From the NCBI RefSeq assembly GCF_003345295.1, contig NZ_CP031055.1, forward strand, positions 248,001 to 312,000: DNA of 64,000 bases, read 5' to 3'. Source of the stretch: Vibrio splendidus (GTDB taxonomy: Bacteria > Pseudomonadota > Gammaproteobacteria > Enterobacterales > Vibrionaceae). The position numbers and the translations under genes were made by a program. A model generated the notes under the pieces. It made no database searches, was not told the DNA's origin, and worked only from the letters and a program-made list of their open reading frames with translations. Positions 1 to 8,862 of this stretch are shown piece by piece. How positions within the stretch are numbered: position 1 is the stretch's first letter; every line of letters begins with the position of its first letter.

Positions 1-531
1 CGAGAGCATGGCTATATGGCTCGTTTGCTCGCGATACTCAACAATAAGTTAGAGCATCTAAAACAAGAGCGAGAAATAAACTATAGCTTGATCGCAGAGG
101 TGGTTCATTATCTCATGAACCATTCAGATAAGGTGCATCACCCGAAAGAAGACGTTATTTATCGTTACTACCTCAAGCAATATGGCAGCGAGCAAATGAT
201 TGAAGACTTGGAGCTGGAACATCAATTGCTTTCTGAGAAAACAGCGGACTTTTTAGGTGTGGTCGATATGATCCTCCAAGATGCGGTTGTTCCTCAACAA
301 GTCTTTATTGAACAGCTTGAAGCCTTTGTTAAAGCTCAACGAAAGCACATGGAATATGAAGAGAAGCATGTGTTACCGATGATTGTGAAGGCATTCACGG
401 TCAAAGATTGGCAAGAAGTAGAGTCTCAATGGCTTCAACCGGAAGACGACCCTGTCTTTGGAGAGACAATTGCCGATCAGTACCGCCAACTTGCGGCTCG
501 TGTTCGACAGAATGAGCAAGAGTGCGTGTAG
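1..531 (+). CDS. Hemerythrin-domain protein (5' truncated)
   Basis: The reading frame is open from the first base of the window, and the residues before the first ATG (R-E-H-G-Y, then M-A-R-L-L) fit the start of a hemerythrin HHE domain, so the gene begins upstream of the window. Visible iron-ligand candidates are the early His, the His-His-Pro-Lys-Glu-Asp segment, a Glu-His pair near residue 70 and the His-x-x-x-Glu and Glu-Lys-His pattern near residue 115. These proteins bind a di-iron centre and are linked to oxygen, NO or oxidative stress sensing; which applies here cannot be told. The gene ends before a hairpin terminator. Family assignment is good; specific function is unknown. Confidence 0.85.
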   Translation, partial: REHGYMARLLAILNNKLEHLKQEREINYSLIAEVVHYLMNHSDKVHHPKEDVIYRYYLKQYGSEQMIEDLELEHQLLSEKTADFLGVVDMILQDAVVPQQVFIEQLEAFVKAQRKHMEYEEKHVLPMIVKAFTVKDWQEVESQWLQPEDDPVFGETIADQYRQLAARVRQNEQECV

Positions 532-630
532 CCCGTTGTCGTATTGAAACGCTGCTATTATTAGGCGCTCTCTATTAAGACGCTCGCTTTCAAATTGTGC
601 TCTAAATCGAAGAGTGGTTTCATACAATAA

Positions 631-657
631 AAAAGGCACCTGTATAGGTGCCTTTTG
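631..657. terminator. Bidirectional intrinsic terminator
   Basis: A 10-bp perfect stem (AAAAGGCACC with GGTGCCTTTT) around a 6-base loop is flanked by A and T runs. It lies between the convergent hemerythrin-like and DUF3545 genes and can serve both. Confidence 0.8.
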
Positions 658-681
658 CTATCTGATTTCTTGTCGTGCAGA

Positions 682-870
682 TTAAAGCTTTATATCATCA
701 AGGCTAAAATCGAGACCGAGATTCATCTCTCTGAGCTCTTTCTCAAGCTGTCTACGATCGTTGATTGCCTCGATTTCACGCCATTTACGCTTGAGTGGTT
801 TAGAGCGAGTTTTTTGAGTTGCACGAGGCATTTCTAGTTCTGATAGTTCATCGAATTGAAAGCTATCCAT
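682..870 (-). CDS. DUF3545 family small protein
   Basis: This 62-residue protein is hydrophilic and rich in Arg, Lys and Glu, with a central segment K-R-K-W-R-E-I-E-A-I-N-D-R-R that I recognise from the DUF3545 family of gammaproteobacterial small proteins. A strong AAGGAG ribosome binding site lies a few bases upstream of the ATG, which supports the start. No function is known for the family. It is a single-gene unit converging on the hemerythrin-like gene. Confidence 0.75.
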   Translation of the reverse strand: MDSFQFDELSELEMPRATQKTRSKPLKRKWREIEAINDRRQLEKELREMNLGLDFSLDDIKL

Positions 871-1464
871 AAGCCATATCTCCTTCCGTGGGAATCGTTC
901 TTACGAACCATTAAATATCATATTTAGGTTCACAATAACCTTGATTTGTTTCTCATTTGTTTCAAATCTATGAAGGTTTTGTTCTGTTTTCTTATGCATG
1001 CTCACACATTGTGGGGATTTTTATGTACAAAAAACAAGCAAACAAACCTAAGTAAACGATTAAATTAGGGGTTATGGAATGTTAATTCATTGTGCGAATG
1101 GAATGGTATTTTTACTACACTGCATTTAAGTGCGTATTGCGCCGTGCGGTAGCGGGTTCTCATTGCCCTAGAAAAAAATACAGATCTTCACTATACCTTG
1201 TAAAACCTAGGCTGACGTCATCTTTATAGGATGTCGTTCTTGTTTTGGTGGTACCTTGGTTGTTGTTGATATTATGTCCCGATAATGTGACTTTTATTGG
1301 GCTGTATTGTTGAAAATTGTGTTAACAAAAGGTGTGTTATTAGTGAAATGTCATTTTAATATAAGTGTATTTGCATATTGATTTTTAGGCCGTCTCGCTG
1401 CATTATCCGCCCGTCAAAAAATACACTGATACGTAAAATGGATGCATGAAGCGACATTTACAAT
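871..1464. other. Long AT-rich intergenic region
   Basis: About 600 bases between the DUF3545 gene and the leader of the symporter gene. I see no open frame with a ribosome binding site and no known RNA family. It presumably carries the promoters of the two divergent genes. Short inverted elements occur but none is convincing. Confidence 0.5.
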
Positions 1465-1532
1465 CTAGATCGCAACAAATAAATATAAATCTAATGCCGA
1501 CACAACTATTGACACTGGCATAGGTGATCTAG
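1465..1532 (+). promoter_or_regulatory. Nested inverted repeats in the symporter leader
   Basis: CTAGATC (1465-1471) pairs with GATCTAG (1526-1532), and inside it ATGCC (1494-1498) pairs with GGCAT (1517-1521). The transcript could fold into a two-part stem about 50 bases before the expected start codon at 1583. I considered a glycine riboswitch, because one controls a sodium:alanine symporter in V. cholerae, but its conserved core is not visible. It may be a different leader element or an operator. Confidence 0.3.
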
Positions 1533-1582
1533 AGGAAGGCTCGGACGCAAGATCGGTGCTTAAACTCAATTACGAGGTTCAC

Positions 1583-3013
1583 GTGACAGACTTAATCAAT
1601 TTGATGAACGATCTCCTTTAGGGATCTATCTTAGTTTACTTACTCGTTGGTGTGGGTATCTACTTCACTGTACGACTAGGCTTCATTCAATTCCGCCATT
1701 TCGGCCACATGTTCTCTGTTCTTAGAAACAGCCGTAAAGCAGACAGTGCTGGTATCTCTTCTTTCCAAGCTCTTTGTACTAGTCTTGCTGCTCGTGTAGG
1801 TACAGGTAACATGGCAGGTGTTGCTGTGGCACTAACCGCCGGTGGCCCTGGTGCTATCTTCTGGATGTGGCTAATCGCCATGCTAGGTATGGCAACATCA
1901 TTTGCTGAAAGCACACTAGCTCAGCTATACAAAACGCGTGATAACGACGGTAACTACCGTGGCGGCCCTGCATACTACATGGAGAAAGGCCTAGGTATGC
2001 GTTGGATGGGGGTTCTATTCTCTATCTTCCTAATCATCGCATTTGGTCTAGTATTCAACGCGGTTCAAGCGAACGCGATTGCAAGTGCAATGAACACGGC
2101 ATTCGACTTTGAGCGTGGCTACGTTGGTGTTGGTATCGTAATTATCTCTGCATTCGTTATCTTCGGTGGTATCCGTAAGATTGCCCGCACTGCAGAAATC
2201 ATTGTTCCAATCATGGCACTGGCTTATTTAGCTATCGCTATCTACGTAATGCTAATGAACATTGAGAAAGTGCCTGAAGTTCTGGCTCTTATCTTCAAGA
2301 GTGCATTCGGTCTGCAAGAAGCAGCAGCTGGTGGCCTAGGTTACGCGATCGCACAAGCGATGATTAACGGCATCAAACGTGGTTTGTTCTCGAACGAAGC
2401 GGGTATGGGTTCTGCGCCAAACGCAGCAGCTTCTGCTACGCCTTACCCACCGCACCCTGCATCGCAAGGTTATGTGCAAATGCTAGGTGTGTTCATGGAC
2501 ACAATTGTTATCTGTTCTGCAACAGTAGCAATCATCCTGATGTCTGGTGAATATGTACCACACGGTGAAGTAACGGGTATCGAACTAACGCAACGTGCAC
2601 TAACGGCACAAGTGGGCGAATGGGGTGGCATCTTTGTAGCGGTAGCGATTTTCTTCTTCGCTTTCACTTCAATCATTGCAAACTACTCGTACGCTGAAAC
2701 AAACCTTATCTTCCTAGAGCACAACAACAAGAAGGGCCTCGTGCTGTTCCGTATCGTTGTGCTGGGTATGGTTATGTTCGGTTCTTTGGCGACATTGCCA
2801 ACGGTATGGGCATTGGCTGACGTATCGATGGGTCTAATGGCGATTGTGAACTTGGTAGCGATCATCTTGCTATCGGGCATCGTGATTAAGCTAGCGAAAG
2901 ACTACAACCGTCAATTAGACGCGGGTAAAGTACCCACGTTTGATGCGGATGATTTCCCAGAGCTTAAGGCTCAATTGGAAGATGGTATTTGGGTTAACAA
3001 CAAGAAGAAGTAA
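1583..3013 (+). pseudogene. Alanine/glycine:sodium symporter, in-frame stop near N-terminus
   Basis: The protein is a member of the AGCS (sodium:alanine symporter) family, an inner-membrane transporter with about ten to eleven membrane segments; the family signature GGPGAIFWMW and the region NEAGMGSAPNAAA are present. The natural start is GTG 1583 (V-T-D-L-I-N-L-M-N-D-L-L), preceded by an ACGAGG binding site. Codon 13 is TAG (1619-1621) where the family has Trp, so a single G-to-A change explains it. The frame then continues with G-S-I-L-V-Y and stays open to 3013. The longest uninterrupted frame starts at GTG 1652 but would lack most of the first membrane segment. It could be a recent nonsense allele, a suppressible amber, or a sequencing error. 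Family call certain; pseudogene status likely but not proven. Confidence 0.65.
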
Positions 3014-3053
3014 TCTTGTTGGAGTGATTCATCACTCATCCTAAAATCATTAG

Positions 3054-3083
3054 AAAGGCTAAGGTTTCGACCTTAGCCTTTTT
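3054..3083 (+). terminator. Intrinsic terminator after the symporter gene
   Basis: An 11-bp stem (AAAGGCTAAGG with CCTTAGCCTTT) with a TTTCGA loop is followed by a T run, 40 bases after the stop codon. Confidence 0.85.
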
Positions 3084-3206
3084 CTTTGCCTGCGATTTCT
3101 ATCTGTTTGCAATTTCTATCTGTCTGCGATTTTTCTTGGTGAGTAATTTTTACTTTGTCTGCGACTTTTTCTTTGTTAACGATTTTTCTTTGCAAGCGAC
3201 TTATCG
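3080..3206. repeat. Degenerate short tandem repeats
   Basis: A T-rich stretch repeats variants of the element TCTGCGATTTCTATC or TTTGC-GATTTTTCTTTG about six times with drift. It follows directly on the symporter terminator and ends about 100 bases before yaaA. Confidence 0.5.
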
Positions 3207-3308
3207 CTAGATCTGTCTATCAAAGTAATAGGAAGAGTCATAAAGACAAGTTGATGTTTTTTCTATACTCTAGCTGCATCCAGTTAGATAACCGATTAGG
3301 GTAAAGTT

Positions 3309-4085
3309 ATGTTAGTTGTCGTTTCTCCAGCCAAGACATTAGATTACGAATCACCATTAGCGACTGAGCGCTTCAGCCAGCCAGAGTTTGTTGAACACTC
3401 TGCAGAGCTTATTGAAGAGTGCCGCAAGCTGACACCTGCTGATGTTTCAGCTCTGATGAAGGTAAGCGATAAGATTGCTGGGCTGAACGTAGCGCGCTTT
3501 GAGCAATGGAGTGAGACCTTTACCCAAGACAACGCACGCCAAGCTATTTTGGCGTTTAAAGGTGACGTCTACACAGGCCTAGATGCTGAAACACTGTCGG
3601 ACGATGATTTTGACTACGCACAGAATCACCTGCGCATGCTTTCTGGCTTATATGGGTTATTGAAGCCATTGGATTTGATGCAGCCTTACCGCCTAGAGAT
3701 GGGCACACGCTTAGCTAATGAGCGTGGTACTAACTTGTACCAGTTCTGGGGCAATATCATCACAGATAAACTGAATGAAGCGTTGAATGCTCAAGGCGAT
3801 AATGTGTTGATCAACCTAGCATCGAACGAATACTTTAAAGCGGTGAAGCCGAAGAGCCTTGATGGTCAAATCATCACGCCAGTTTTTAAAGACTGCAAGA
3901 ATGGCCAGTACAAGGTAATCAGCTTTTACGCCAAGAAAGCGCGTGGCATGATGGCTCGCTACATCATTGAGAACAAAATCGATTCAGTGGAAGCGCTGAC
4001 CAAATTTGATACCGCGGGTTATTACTTCGTTGAAGAAGAGTCGAACGCGAAAGAGCTCGTCTTCAAGCGTGAAGAGCAAAACTAG
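3309..4085 (+). CDS. yaaA: Peroxide stress protein YaaA (UPF0246)
   Basis: At 258 residues this matches the full YaaA family length. The N-terminus V-V-V-S-P-A-K-T-L-D and the internal L-S-G-L-Y-G-L-L-K-P-L-D segment are family hallmarks, and the C-terminal half carries the typical F-Y-A-K-K-A-R-G motif. In E. coli YaaA limits damage from hydrogen peroxide by lowering free iron and is under OxyR control; it binds DNA and resembles a base-lesion-processing fold. The gene stands alone here, with its stop codon followed after one base by an 18-bp tandem repeat. I see no clear OxyR site by eye. Confidence 0.92.
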   Translation: MLVVVSPAKTLDYESPLATERFSQPEFVEHSAELIEECRKLTPADVSALMKVSDKIAGLNVARFEQWSETFTQDNARQAILAFKGDVYTGLDAETLSDDDFDYAQNHLRMLSGLYGLLKPLDLMQPYRLEMGTRLANERGTNLYQFWGNIITDKLNEALNAQGDNVLINLASNEYFKAVKPKSLDGQIITPVFKDCKNGQYKVISFYAKKARGMMARYIIENKIDSVEALTKFDTAGYYFVEEESNAKELVFKREEQN

Positions 4086-4086
4086 T

Positions 4087-4170
4087 AGCTCTTGGTTAAT
4101 TAGTCACTCTTGGTTAATTAGTCACTCTCGGTTAATTAGTCACTCTCGGTTAATTAGTTACTCTCGGTTT
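4087..4170. repeat. 18-bp tandem repeat after yaaA
   Basis: Four full units of CACTCTCGGTTAATTAGT (first unit begins AGCT, second has CTTGG) at 4087-4104, 4105-4122, 4123-4140 and 4141-4158, then a partial fifth. It starts one base after the yaaA stop codon. Confidence 0.9.
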
Positions 4171-4236
4171 GAGTTTGAAATTAGAGGCCTAGTTATTTAG
4201 CCTGATAACAAGCCAGACAATAATAAACCAGACAAA

Positions 4237-4274
4237 GAAAAGCCCCATGCAGATAACTGTATGGGGCTTTTTAT
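4237..4274. terminator. Bidirectional terminator between yaaA and srmB
   Basis: The stem AGCCCCAT (4241-4248) with ATGGGGCT (4261-4268) is flanked by A-rich and T-rich runs and sits between two convergent genes. Confidence 0.8.
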
Positions 4275-4297
4275 TGAATCATTGAAAGGCGGTTAGA

Positions 4298-5563
4298 TTA
4301 CTTGTTCTTAACGGCTTTCTTTTTCTTAGCGATTTTCTTTTTCTTAGCAATTTTTTGCTTAGCTACCGCTTTCTTGTCTTCTTTCTTCGGTTTCTTCTTC
4401 TTCGTTACCGCGGCTTTCTTATGCGTTGGGCGCATGCCTTCGATGAAGCGTTCTTTGATCGCATCTTCAGTGTAACGAGCCACGCGTTCAATCATTAGCT
4501 GATCGTGCGCTTCAATGATAGAAACCGCGTTACCTTTCTTACCTGCACGAGCCGTACGGCCAATACGGTGAAGGTAGACATCTGCTGTACGCGGCATGTC
4601 GTAGTTAATAACGTGGCTCACATCTGGAAGATCGATACCACGAGCTGCGACGTCAGTTGCCAGCAGTACGTTGATAGAACCATCGCGGAAACGAGAAATC
4701 GCGTTGTTACGACGATCTTGAGGCATTTCACCTTGGATCCATACACATGGAATCTGTGCACTTTCTAGTTGACCTCGTAGCTCACCTAGGCGATCACGCG
4801 TCTTCAAGAAGATGATGCTGCGTTCAGCTTGCTCTGTGATGATATGTTTTAGGATATCAAGCTTGTGCTTAGCTGAATCGGCGCGGTGATACCATTGAGT
4901 GATCTTCTTACGTTCACGCAGTGATGATTTAGCATCGATCTCTGCTGGGTTTTTCAGTAGATCTTCAGTGAAACCTTCAATGCCTTTACCTTCTAGCGTT
5001 GCTGAGAACAGTAAAGTTTGTTTACGCCAGCGACACTCTGCAGACAGACGGTCAACAACAGGGCCAAAGCCCATGTCTAGCATACGGTCGGCTTCATCGA
5101 GAACCAGCCATTCAATCGCACGACAATCGAAACGCTCGCCTTCGATGTACTCCATTAGACGACCGGGTGTTGCCACCACGATATCTTGGGTTGTACTTAA
5201 GATGTCAGCGTGCTCTTGGTACATCACACCGCCCGTGATCGTAAAGATGTTCAGGCTAGTGTATTTAGCAAGCTCACGTGCTTGTTCGGTGATCTGCATT
5301 GCTAGCTCACGCGTTGGCGTCAGGATAAGCATACGTGCAGGGCCAGATTTCTTACGTGGGAAATCCAGTAGGTATTGCAGTGCTGGCAATACAAATGATG
5401 CTGTTTTACCAGTACCTGTTGGCGCAGAAGCCAAAACGTCTCTTCCATCTAACGCTTGCGGGATTGCTTCAGCTTGTATCTGTGTTGGACGTTCGTAGCC
5501 CATTTCGTCAATTGCTTTAAGCAGCTCTTGGTTTAGATCGAGTTCTGCAAAGGTTCTGATCAC
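4298..5563 (-). CDS. srmB: ATP-dependent RNA helicase SrmB
   Basis: A 421-residue DEAD-box helicase. Walker A APTGTGKT is at residues 47-54, PTRELA at 83-88, DEAD at 156-159, SAT at 187-189 and HRIGRTAR at 332-339. The last 40 or so residues are almost all Lys and Ala, with the pentad A-K-K-K-K repeated, a basic RNA-binding tail. SrmB helps assemble the 50S ribosomal subunit. The GTG start at 5563 has GGAGAA about nine bases before it. The neighbour trmN6 supports SrmB over the other helicase paralogues, since E. coli also has srmB next to yfiC. Confidence 0.9.
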   Translation of the reverse strand: MIRTFAELDLNQELLKAIDEMGYERPTQIQAEAIPQALDGRDVLASAPTGTGKTASFVLPALQYLLDFPRKKSGPARMLILTPTRELAMQITEQARELAKYTSLNIFTITGGVMYQEHADILSTTQDIVVATPGRLMEYIEGERFDCRAIEWLVLDEADRMLDMGFGPVVDRLSAECRWRKQTLLFSATLEGKGIEGFTEDLLKNPAEIDAKSSLRERKKITQWYHRADSAKHKLDILKHIITEQAERSIIFLKTRDRLGELRGQLESAQIPCVWIQGEMPQDRRNNAISRFRDGSINVLLATDVAARGIDLPDVSHVINYDMPRTADVYLHRIGRTARAGKKGNAVSIIEAHDQLMIERVARYTEDAIKERFIEGMRPTHKKAAVTKKKKPKKEDKKAVAKQKIAKKKKIAKKKKAVKNK

Positions 5564-5670
5564 TGTTGTTTCTCCACAAGCAATAAATGTTTCTGCCTCA
5601 AAAAGCAGACGATAAAAAAGAGTAGTCGGACATTATAGAAGCATTAGTGATTAGGATCACATGGTATTTG

Positions 5671-6399
5671 CTACATCTTGAGATAAAAATCTTTAGTAAG
5701 GGCAATAAATGCCTCGCTATAACCGCCATCGTGATGGATCGTAAGCGATTCACGCTGCAAATCTTGCTCACAAACAGGATCTTTAGACAATTCAAACAGG
5801 ACTCGAATTGCCGGTTTTCTGTCTGTTGTTTTTACATCAAGGCGCTTCGCTAGGTACCAACCACATTGCTGGGCAAGCTTAATGAAACCTTCTCCTTCTG
5901 GAGTCGGTAGTATGAAGCTGGCGGTAGCGGCTTCGGTCGTGATCTCGAAACAGCGCTGAGCAAGCTCAAGATGCTCCAAGCTATCGGTGTGTCTGGCCGT
6001 GGCTCTTTGGCTTTGTTGTGCCTGTTCACCAGAGTTGAAGTAGGGCGGGTTACAGATGATTGCATCAAACACGAGCGGGAAATCAGAGGTTAAAACGCTG
6101 CCATGATGAAGACATATACGATCTTGCCAAGGCGACTGTTCAATGTTGACTGTAGCTGCGTTAATCGCGTGCTGATCAATATCTATCGCAGAGATTAAAG
6201 CATCCTCAAAACGCTGCGCAGCCATCAAGGCCAGCAACCCTGTTCCTGTCCCTATATCGAGTACCGATGATTTCGGAGCAAGGTTAGTCCACGCTCCGAG
6301 TAGCACGCCATCTGTGCTGACTGGCATACCGCTTTGTCCACCGTAAATAGAGAATTTTTTAAAATTGAAGCTTTTGGTTTCTATTGTTTTATCTGTCAT
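5671..6399 (-). CDS. trmN6: tRNA1(Val) adenine-37 N6-methyltransferase
   Basis: A 242-residue class I methyltransferase: SAM-binding loop D-I-G-T-G-T-G at residues 48-54 and the N6-adenine methylase motif N-P-P-Y at 117-120. This is the YfiC/TrmN6 family, which methylates A37 of tRNA-Val1 in the cytoplasm. The ATG at 6399 has only a weak binding site. It lies upstream of srmB on the same strand with a 107-base gap. Confidence 0.9.
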   Translation of the reverse strand: MTDKTIETKSFNFKKFSIYGGQSGMPVSTDGVLLGAWTNLAPKSSVLDIGTGTGLLALMAAQRFEDALISAIDIDQHAINAATVNIEQSPWQDRICLHHGSVLTSDFPLVFDAIICNPPYFNSGEQAQQSQRATARHTDSLEHLELAQRCFEITTEAATASFILPTPEGEGFIKLAQQCGWYLAKRLDVKTTDRKPAIRVLFELSKDPVCEQDLQRESLTIHHDGGYSEAFIALTKDFYLKM

Positions 6400-6713
6400 T
6401 AATGTTCTGAGTATCGAGATATTTTAAGTGATTAGCTCTAATGTTAACCAGTTGTATGGATCAATGTTCTGGTTGGGTAACTATTGTTGTGCGTTATGGT
6501 TAGTTTATAATTATGTCTATTTTTCCATATCCAGTGTAATCCACTGCTTTTGGTTCGCATATGCAAATTTATATGGTGTTTTTTTATGGTGACTTGCAGC
6601 TAGCTAAGTGTTTCGTCATTATGCGCGACTATTTTAAAGATTGATTGGCAGCCTTGAGCTGTAACATTCATGTAAGCACAACATAAACTCATAAATATAA
6701 TTAAGGATTATCT
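6400..6713. other. Divergent promoter region, trmN6/brnQ
   Basis: An AT-rich 314-base gap between divergent genes. It includes AACCA and TGGTT arms near 6441-6473 that could form a weak inverted repeat. No gene or known RNA is visible; it should hold both promoters. Confidence 0.4.
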
Positions 6714-8027
6714 GTGAAACAGAGTCTAAAACTAACAGATATAACGGCATTGGGCTTTATGCTTTTTGCGTTTTTCTTAGGTGCGGGTAACATTATCTTC
6801 CCACCTCTTGCTGGCCAATTGGCTGGTGACCACTTTCTTCCCGCTATGTTTGGTTTCTTGCTGACTGCCGTTGGTCTGCCATTAATCACTATTATTGCTG
6901 TGGCAGTGGCTGGTGGTTCTTGGGGTCACCTAACTAAAGATCTTCCTAAGCGAGCAGCAACCATCATGGCTGTGCTGATCTTTATTATCATTGGTCCTGC
7001 ATTTGCTGCACCGCGTACTGGCCTTGTTGCTTATGAGATGGCGGTGAAGCCGTTCTTCATTGATGCCTCTCAAGCTCACCTTACGCTCTTTTCTATTGCA
7101 TTCTTTGTGGTAGCGATGTTCTTCTCATGGTCGCAAGGTAAACTTATTGACGTCATTGGTAAGGTACTTACGCCTGTACTATTCGTTGGTTTGGTTGTAC
7201 TTGCAGTTGCTGTGTTTGTTAACCCTCAGGGTGACATTCTTGCGGCACACGGTGAATACATTACTCAGCCACTAACCAAAGGTTTCCTTGAAGGTTACAA
7301 CACCATGGATACTTTTGCTTCTTTGATGTTTGGAATGTTGATTGTTGATGCGATTCGCAGCAAAGGCATTACTGATCGCGCGGCGACGACTAAGTATCTG
7401 ATCAGCGCAGGTTGCATTGCAGCAGCGGGTCTAGCGTTTGTTTACATCTCTTTGTTCTTCCTAGGCGCAACAAGTGCAACAGTTGCAGCGGGTGCGGACA
7501 ATGGCGGCGCTATCTTAAGCCTTTACGTTCAATCGTTGTTTGGCCCATCAGGTCAGCTAGTGCTTTCAGTGATCGTATTACTGGCGTGTCTAACAACGGC
7601 GATTGGCCTTGTTTCAGCATGTTCTGATTACTTCAGCTCGCTAACGCCTTTGTCTTACAAGACTTGGGTAATCATTAATGGTGTAGCTTGTGCAACCGTA
7701 GCGAACGTTGGTCTTTCTCAACTGATTTCTCTGTCTGTTCCAGTACTGTTTGCACTGTACCCAGTAGCTATCGCTCTAGTCGCACTGACGTTCTTGCGTA
7801 GCCGTTTCCCTAATCCAAAAGCCGCTTACCGTGTGGTTGTATTAGTGTCTCTACTGTTTGCTCTTATTGATGGCGCTAAAGTAGCGGGTGTCGATGTGTC
7901 TGCACTTAAGATGCTGCCATTGTTCGAGATCGGTATGGGTTGGTTACTTCCAACTGCTGCAGCAATCATCTGCATGTTCTTTGTTGGTAAAGCAACAGAA
8001 CAAGAGATGGCTGAAGAGACCGTTTAA
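6714..8027 (+). CDS. brnQ: Branched-chain amino acid transporter BrnQ
   Basis: The 437-residue polytopic protein carries the LIVCS family signature F-F-L-G-A-G-N-I-I-F-P-P near the N-terminus and P-A-F-A-A-P-R-T around residue 100. It is a sodium- or proton-coupled carrier for leucine, isoleucine and valine in the inner membrane, with about twelve membrane segments. GTG at 6714 is preceded by TTAAGGA, a good binding site. Single gene with a strong terminator behind it. Confidence 0.93.
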   Translation: MKQSLKLTDITALGFMLFAFFLGAGNIIFPPLAGQLAGDHFLPAMFGFLLTAVGLPLITIIAVAVAGGSWGHLTKDLPKRAATIMAVLIFIIIGPAFAAPRTGLVAYEMAVKPFFIDASQAHLTLFSIAFFVVAMFFSWSQGKLIDVIGKVLTPVLFVGLVVLAVAVFVNPQGDILAAHGEYITQPLTKGFLEGYNTMDTFASLMFGMLIVDAIRSKGITDRAATTKYLISAGCIAAAGLAFVYISLFFLGATSATVAAGADNGGAILSLYVQSLFGPSGQLVLSVIVLLACLTTAIGLVSACSDYFSSLTPLSYKTWVIINGVACATVANVGLSQLISLSVPVLFALYPVAIALVALTFLRSRFPNPKAAYRVVVLVSLLFALIDGAKVAGVDVSALKMLPLFEIGMGWLLPTAAAIICMFFVGKATEQEMAEETV

Positions 8028-8066
8028 TCTTCCGTTGAGATTAGATTGTCCTTCGAGATGAAATAG

Positions 8067-8104
8067 AAAAGGCCTCATTACTTCGCAGTAATGAGGCCTT
8101 TTTG
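8067..8104. terminator. Intrinsic terminator after brnQ
   Basis: A 13-bp perfect stem, AAGGCCTCATTAC with GTAATGAGGCCTT, loop TTCGCA, is flanked by A and T runs. It may also stop fldB transcripts from the other strand. Confidence 0.9.
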
Positions 8105-8141
8105 TATCTAATCGATGATGTTCTTTCTGCCTGAAGCTTTT

Positions 8142-8183
8142 AGTTCTTAGTTCTTAGCCCTTAGCTCGTAGTGCTTAGTTCTG
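8142..8183. repeat. 7-bp tandem repeat beyond the fldB stop
   Basis: Six contiguous heptamers AGTTCTT, AGTTCTT, AGCCCTT, AGCTCGT, AGTGCTT, AGTTCTG. The array ends 19 bases before the last base of fldB. Confidence 0.8.
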
Positions 8184-8202
8184 AACTCTAAGGAAGCAGA
8201 AC

Positions 8203-8724
8203 TTATAGCTTTTCGCTGTACTCGACGAGGACTTGTTCAACCCAAGTTGCGATACGTTCGTCGCTGAGTTCGTACTGTGAATCTTCATCCAGAGCCAAAC
8301 CAACAAACTGAGACTTGTCTTCTGTTAATGCTTTAGATGCTTCGAATTCGTAGCTGTCATCGTTTGGCCAGAAGCCGACAAACTCAGCGCCTGCGGTTTT
8401 CAATTCATCATGCAATAGACCCATCGCATCTAGGAACCATTCACCGTAGCCCTCTTGGTCACCTAGACCAAACAGAGCAACCACCTTACCTTTCATTGGC
8501 GTTGTTGCGATGTCTTCCCACAACTCATTCCAGTCTTCTTGAATTTCACCGAAATCCCACGTTGAGATACCAAGCAGTAAAAGGTCGTAGTCCGCCATAA
8601 AAGAAAGAGGGGTTTCTTTCACGTTATGGATATCAACTAGGTCTTCACCAATAATGCCGCGAATTTTCTCTGCTGCCATTTCGGTATAGCAGGTGGTTGA
8701 GCCGTAAAATAATCCAATTTTCAT
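8203..8724 (-). CDS. fldB: Flavodoxin FldB
   Basis: A 173-residue long-chain flavodoxin. The phosphate-binding loop G-S-T-T-C-Y-T-E is at residues 8-15, and the FMN-stacking regions S-T-W-D-F-G-E and G-D-Q-E-G-Y-G-E-W-F are visible. It carries electrons for reductive enzymes in the cytoplasm. Divergent placement next to xerD is the same as in E. coli, which separates FldB from FldA. Confidence 0.93.
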   Translation of the reverse strand: MKIGLFYGSTTCYTEMAAEKIRGIIGEDLVDIHNVKETPLSFMADYDLLLLGISTWDFGEIQEDWNELWEDIATTPMKGKVVALFGLGDQEGYGEWFLDAMGLLHDELKTAGAEFVGFWPNDDSYEFEASKALTEDKSQFVGLALDEDSQYELSDERIATWVEQVLVEYSEKL

Positions 8725-8862
8725 AGCAAACGTTCGATTTTAATTTCAGATGGCGAATTCTAACCATAAATCGACTTCGATTGCAGCGATTATCCGCTCA
8801 AGTCGTAATTTTTATGGCATTCATATTTGCTCTGACATACTCTCAAAATAGTTTCCAATATT

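Noticed and set aside
1500..1560. Possible glycine or cyclic-di-GMP riboswitch before the symporter gene
   Set aside because: GGACGCAA recalls the GEMM core, but the first conserved strand and the tetraloop-receptor parts are missing, as is the glycine core.
4087..4170. CRISPR array
   Set aside because: The 18-bp units are directly contiguous with no spacers, and no cas gene is near; the same holds for the other arrays.
4899..5498. 199-codon open frame on the plus strand
   Set aside because: It lies opposite srmB, whose motifs are complete, has no ribosome binding site and a Ser/Arg-rich shadow composition.
5598..5795. 65-codon frame between srmB and trmN6
   Set aside because: It overlaps the trmN6 end and has no binding site or recognisable sequence.
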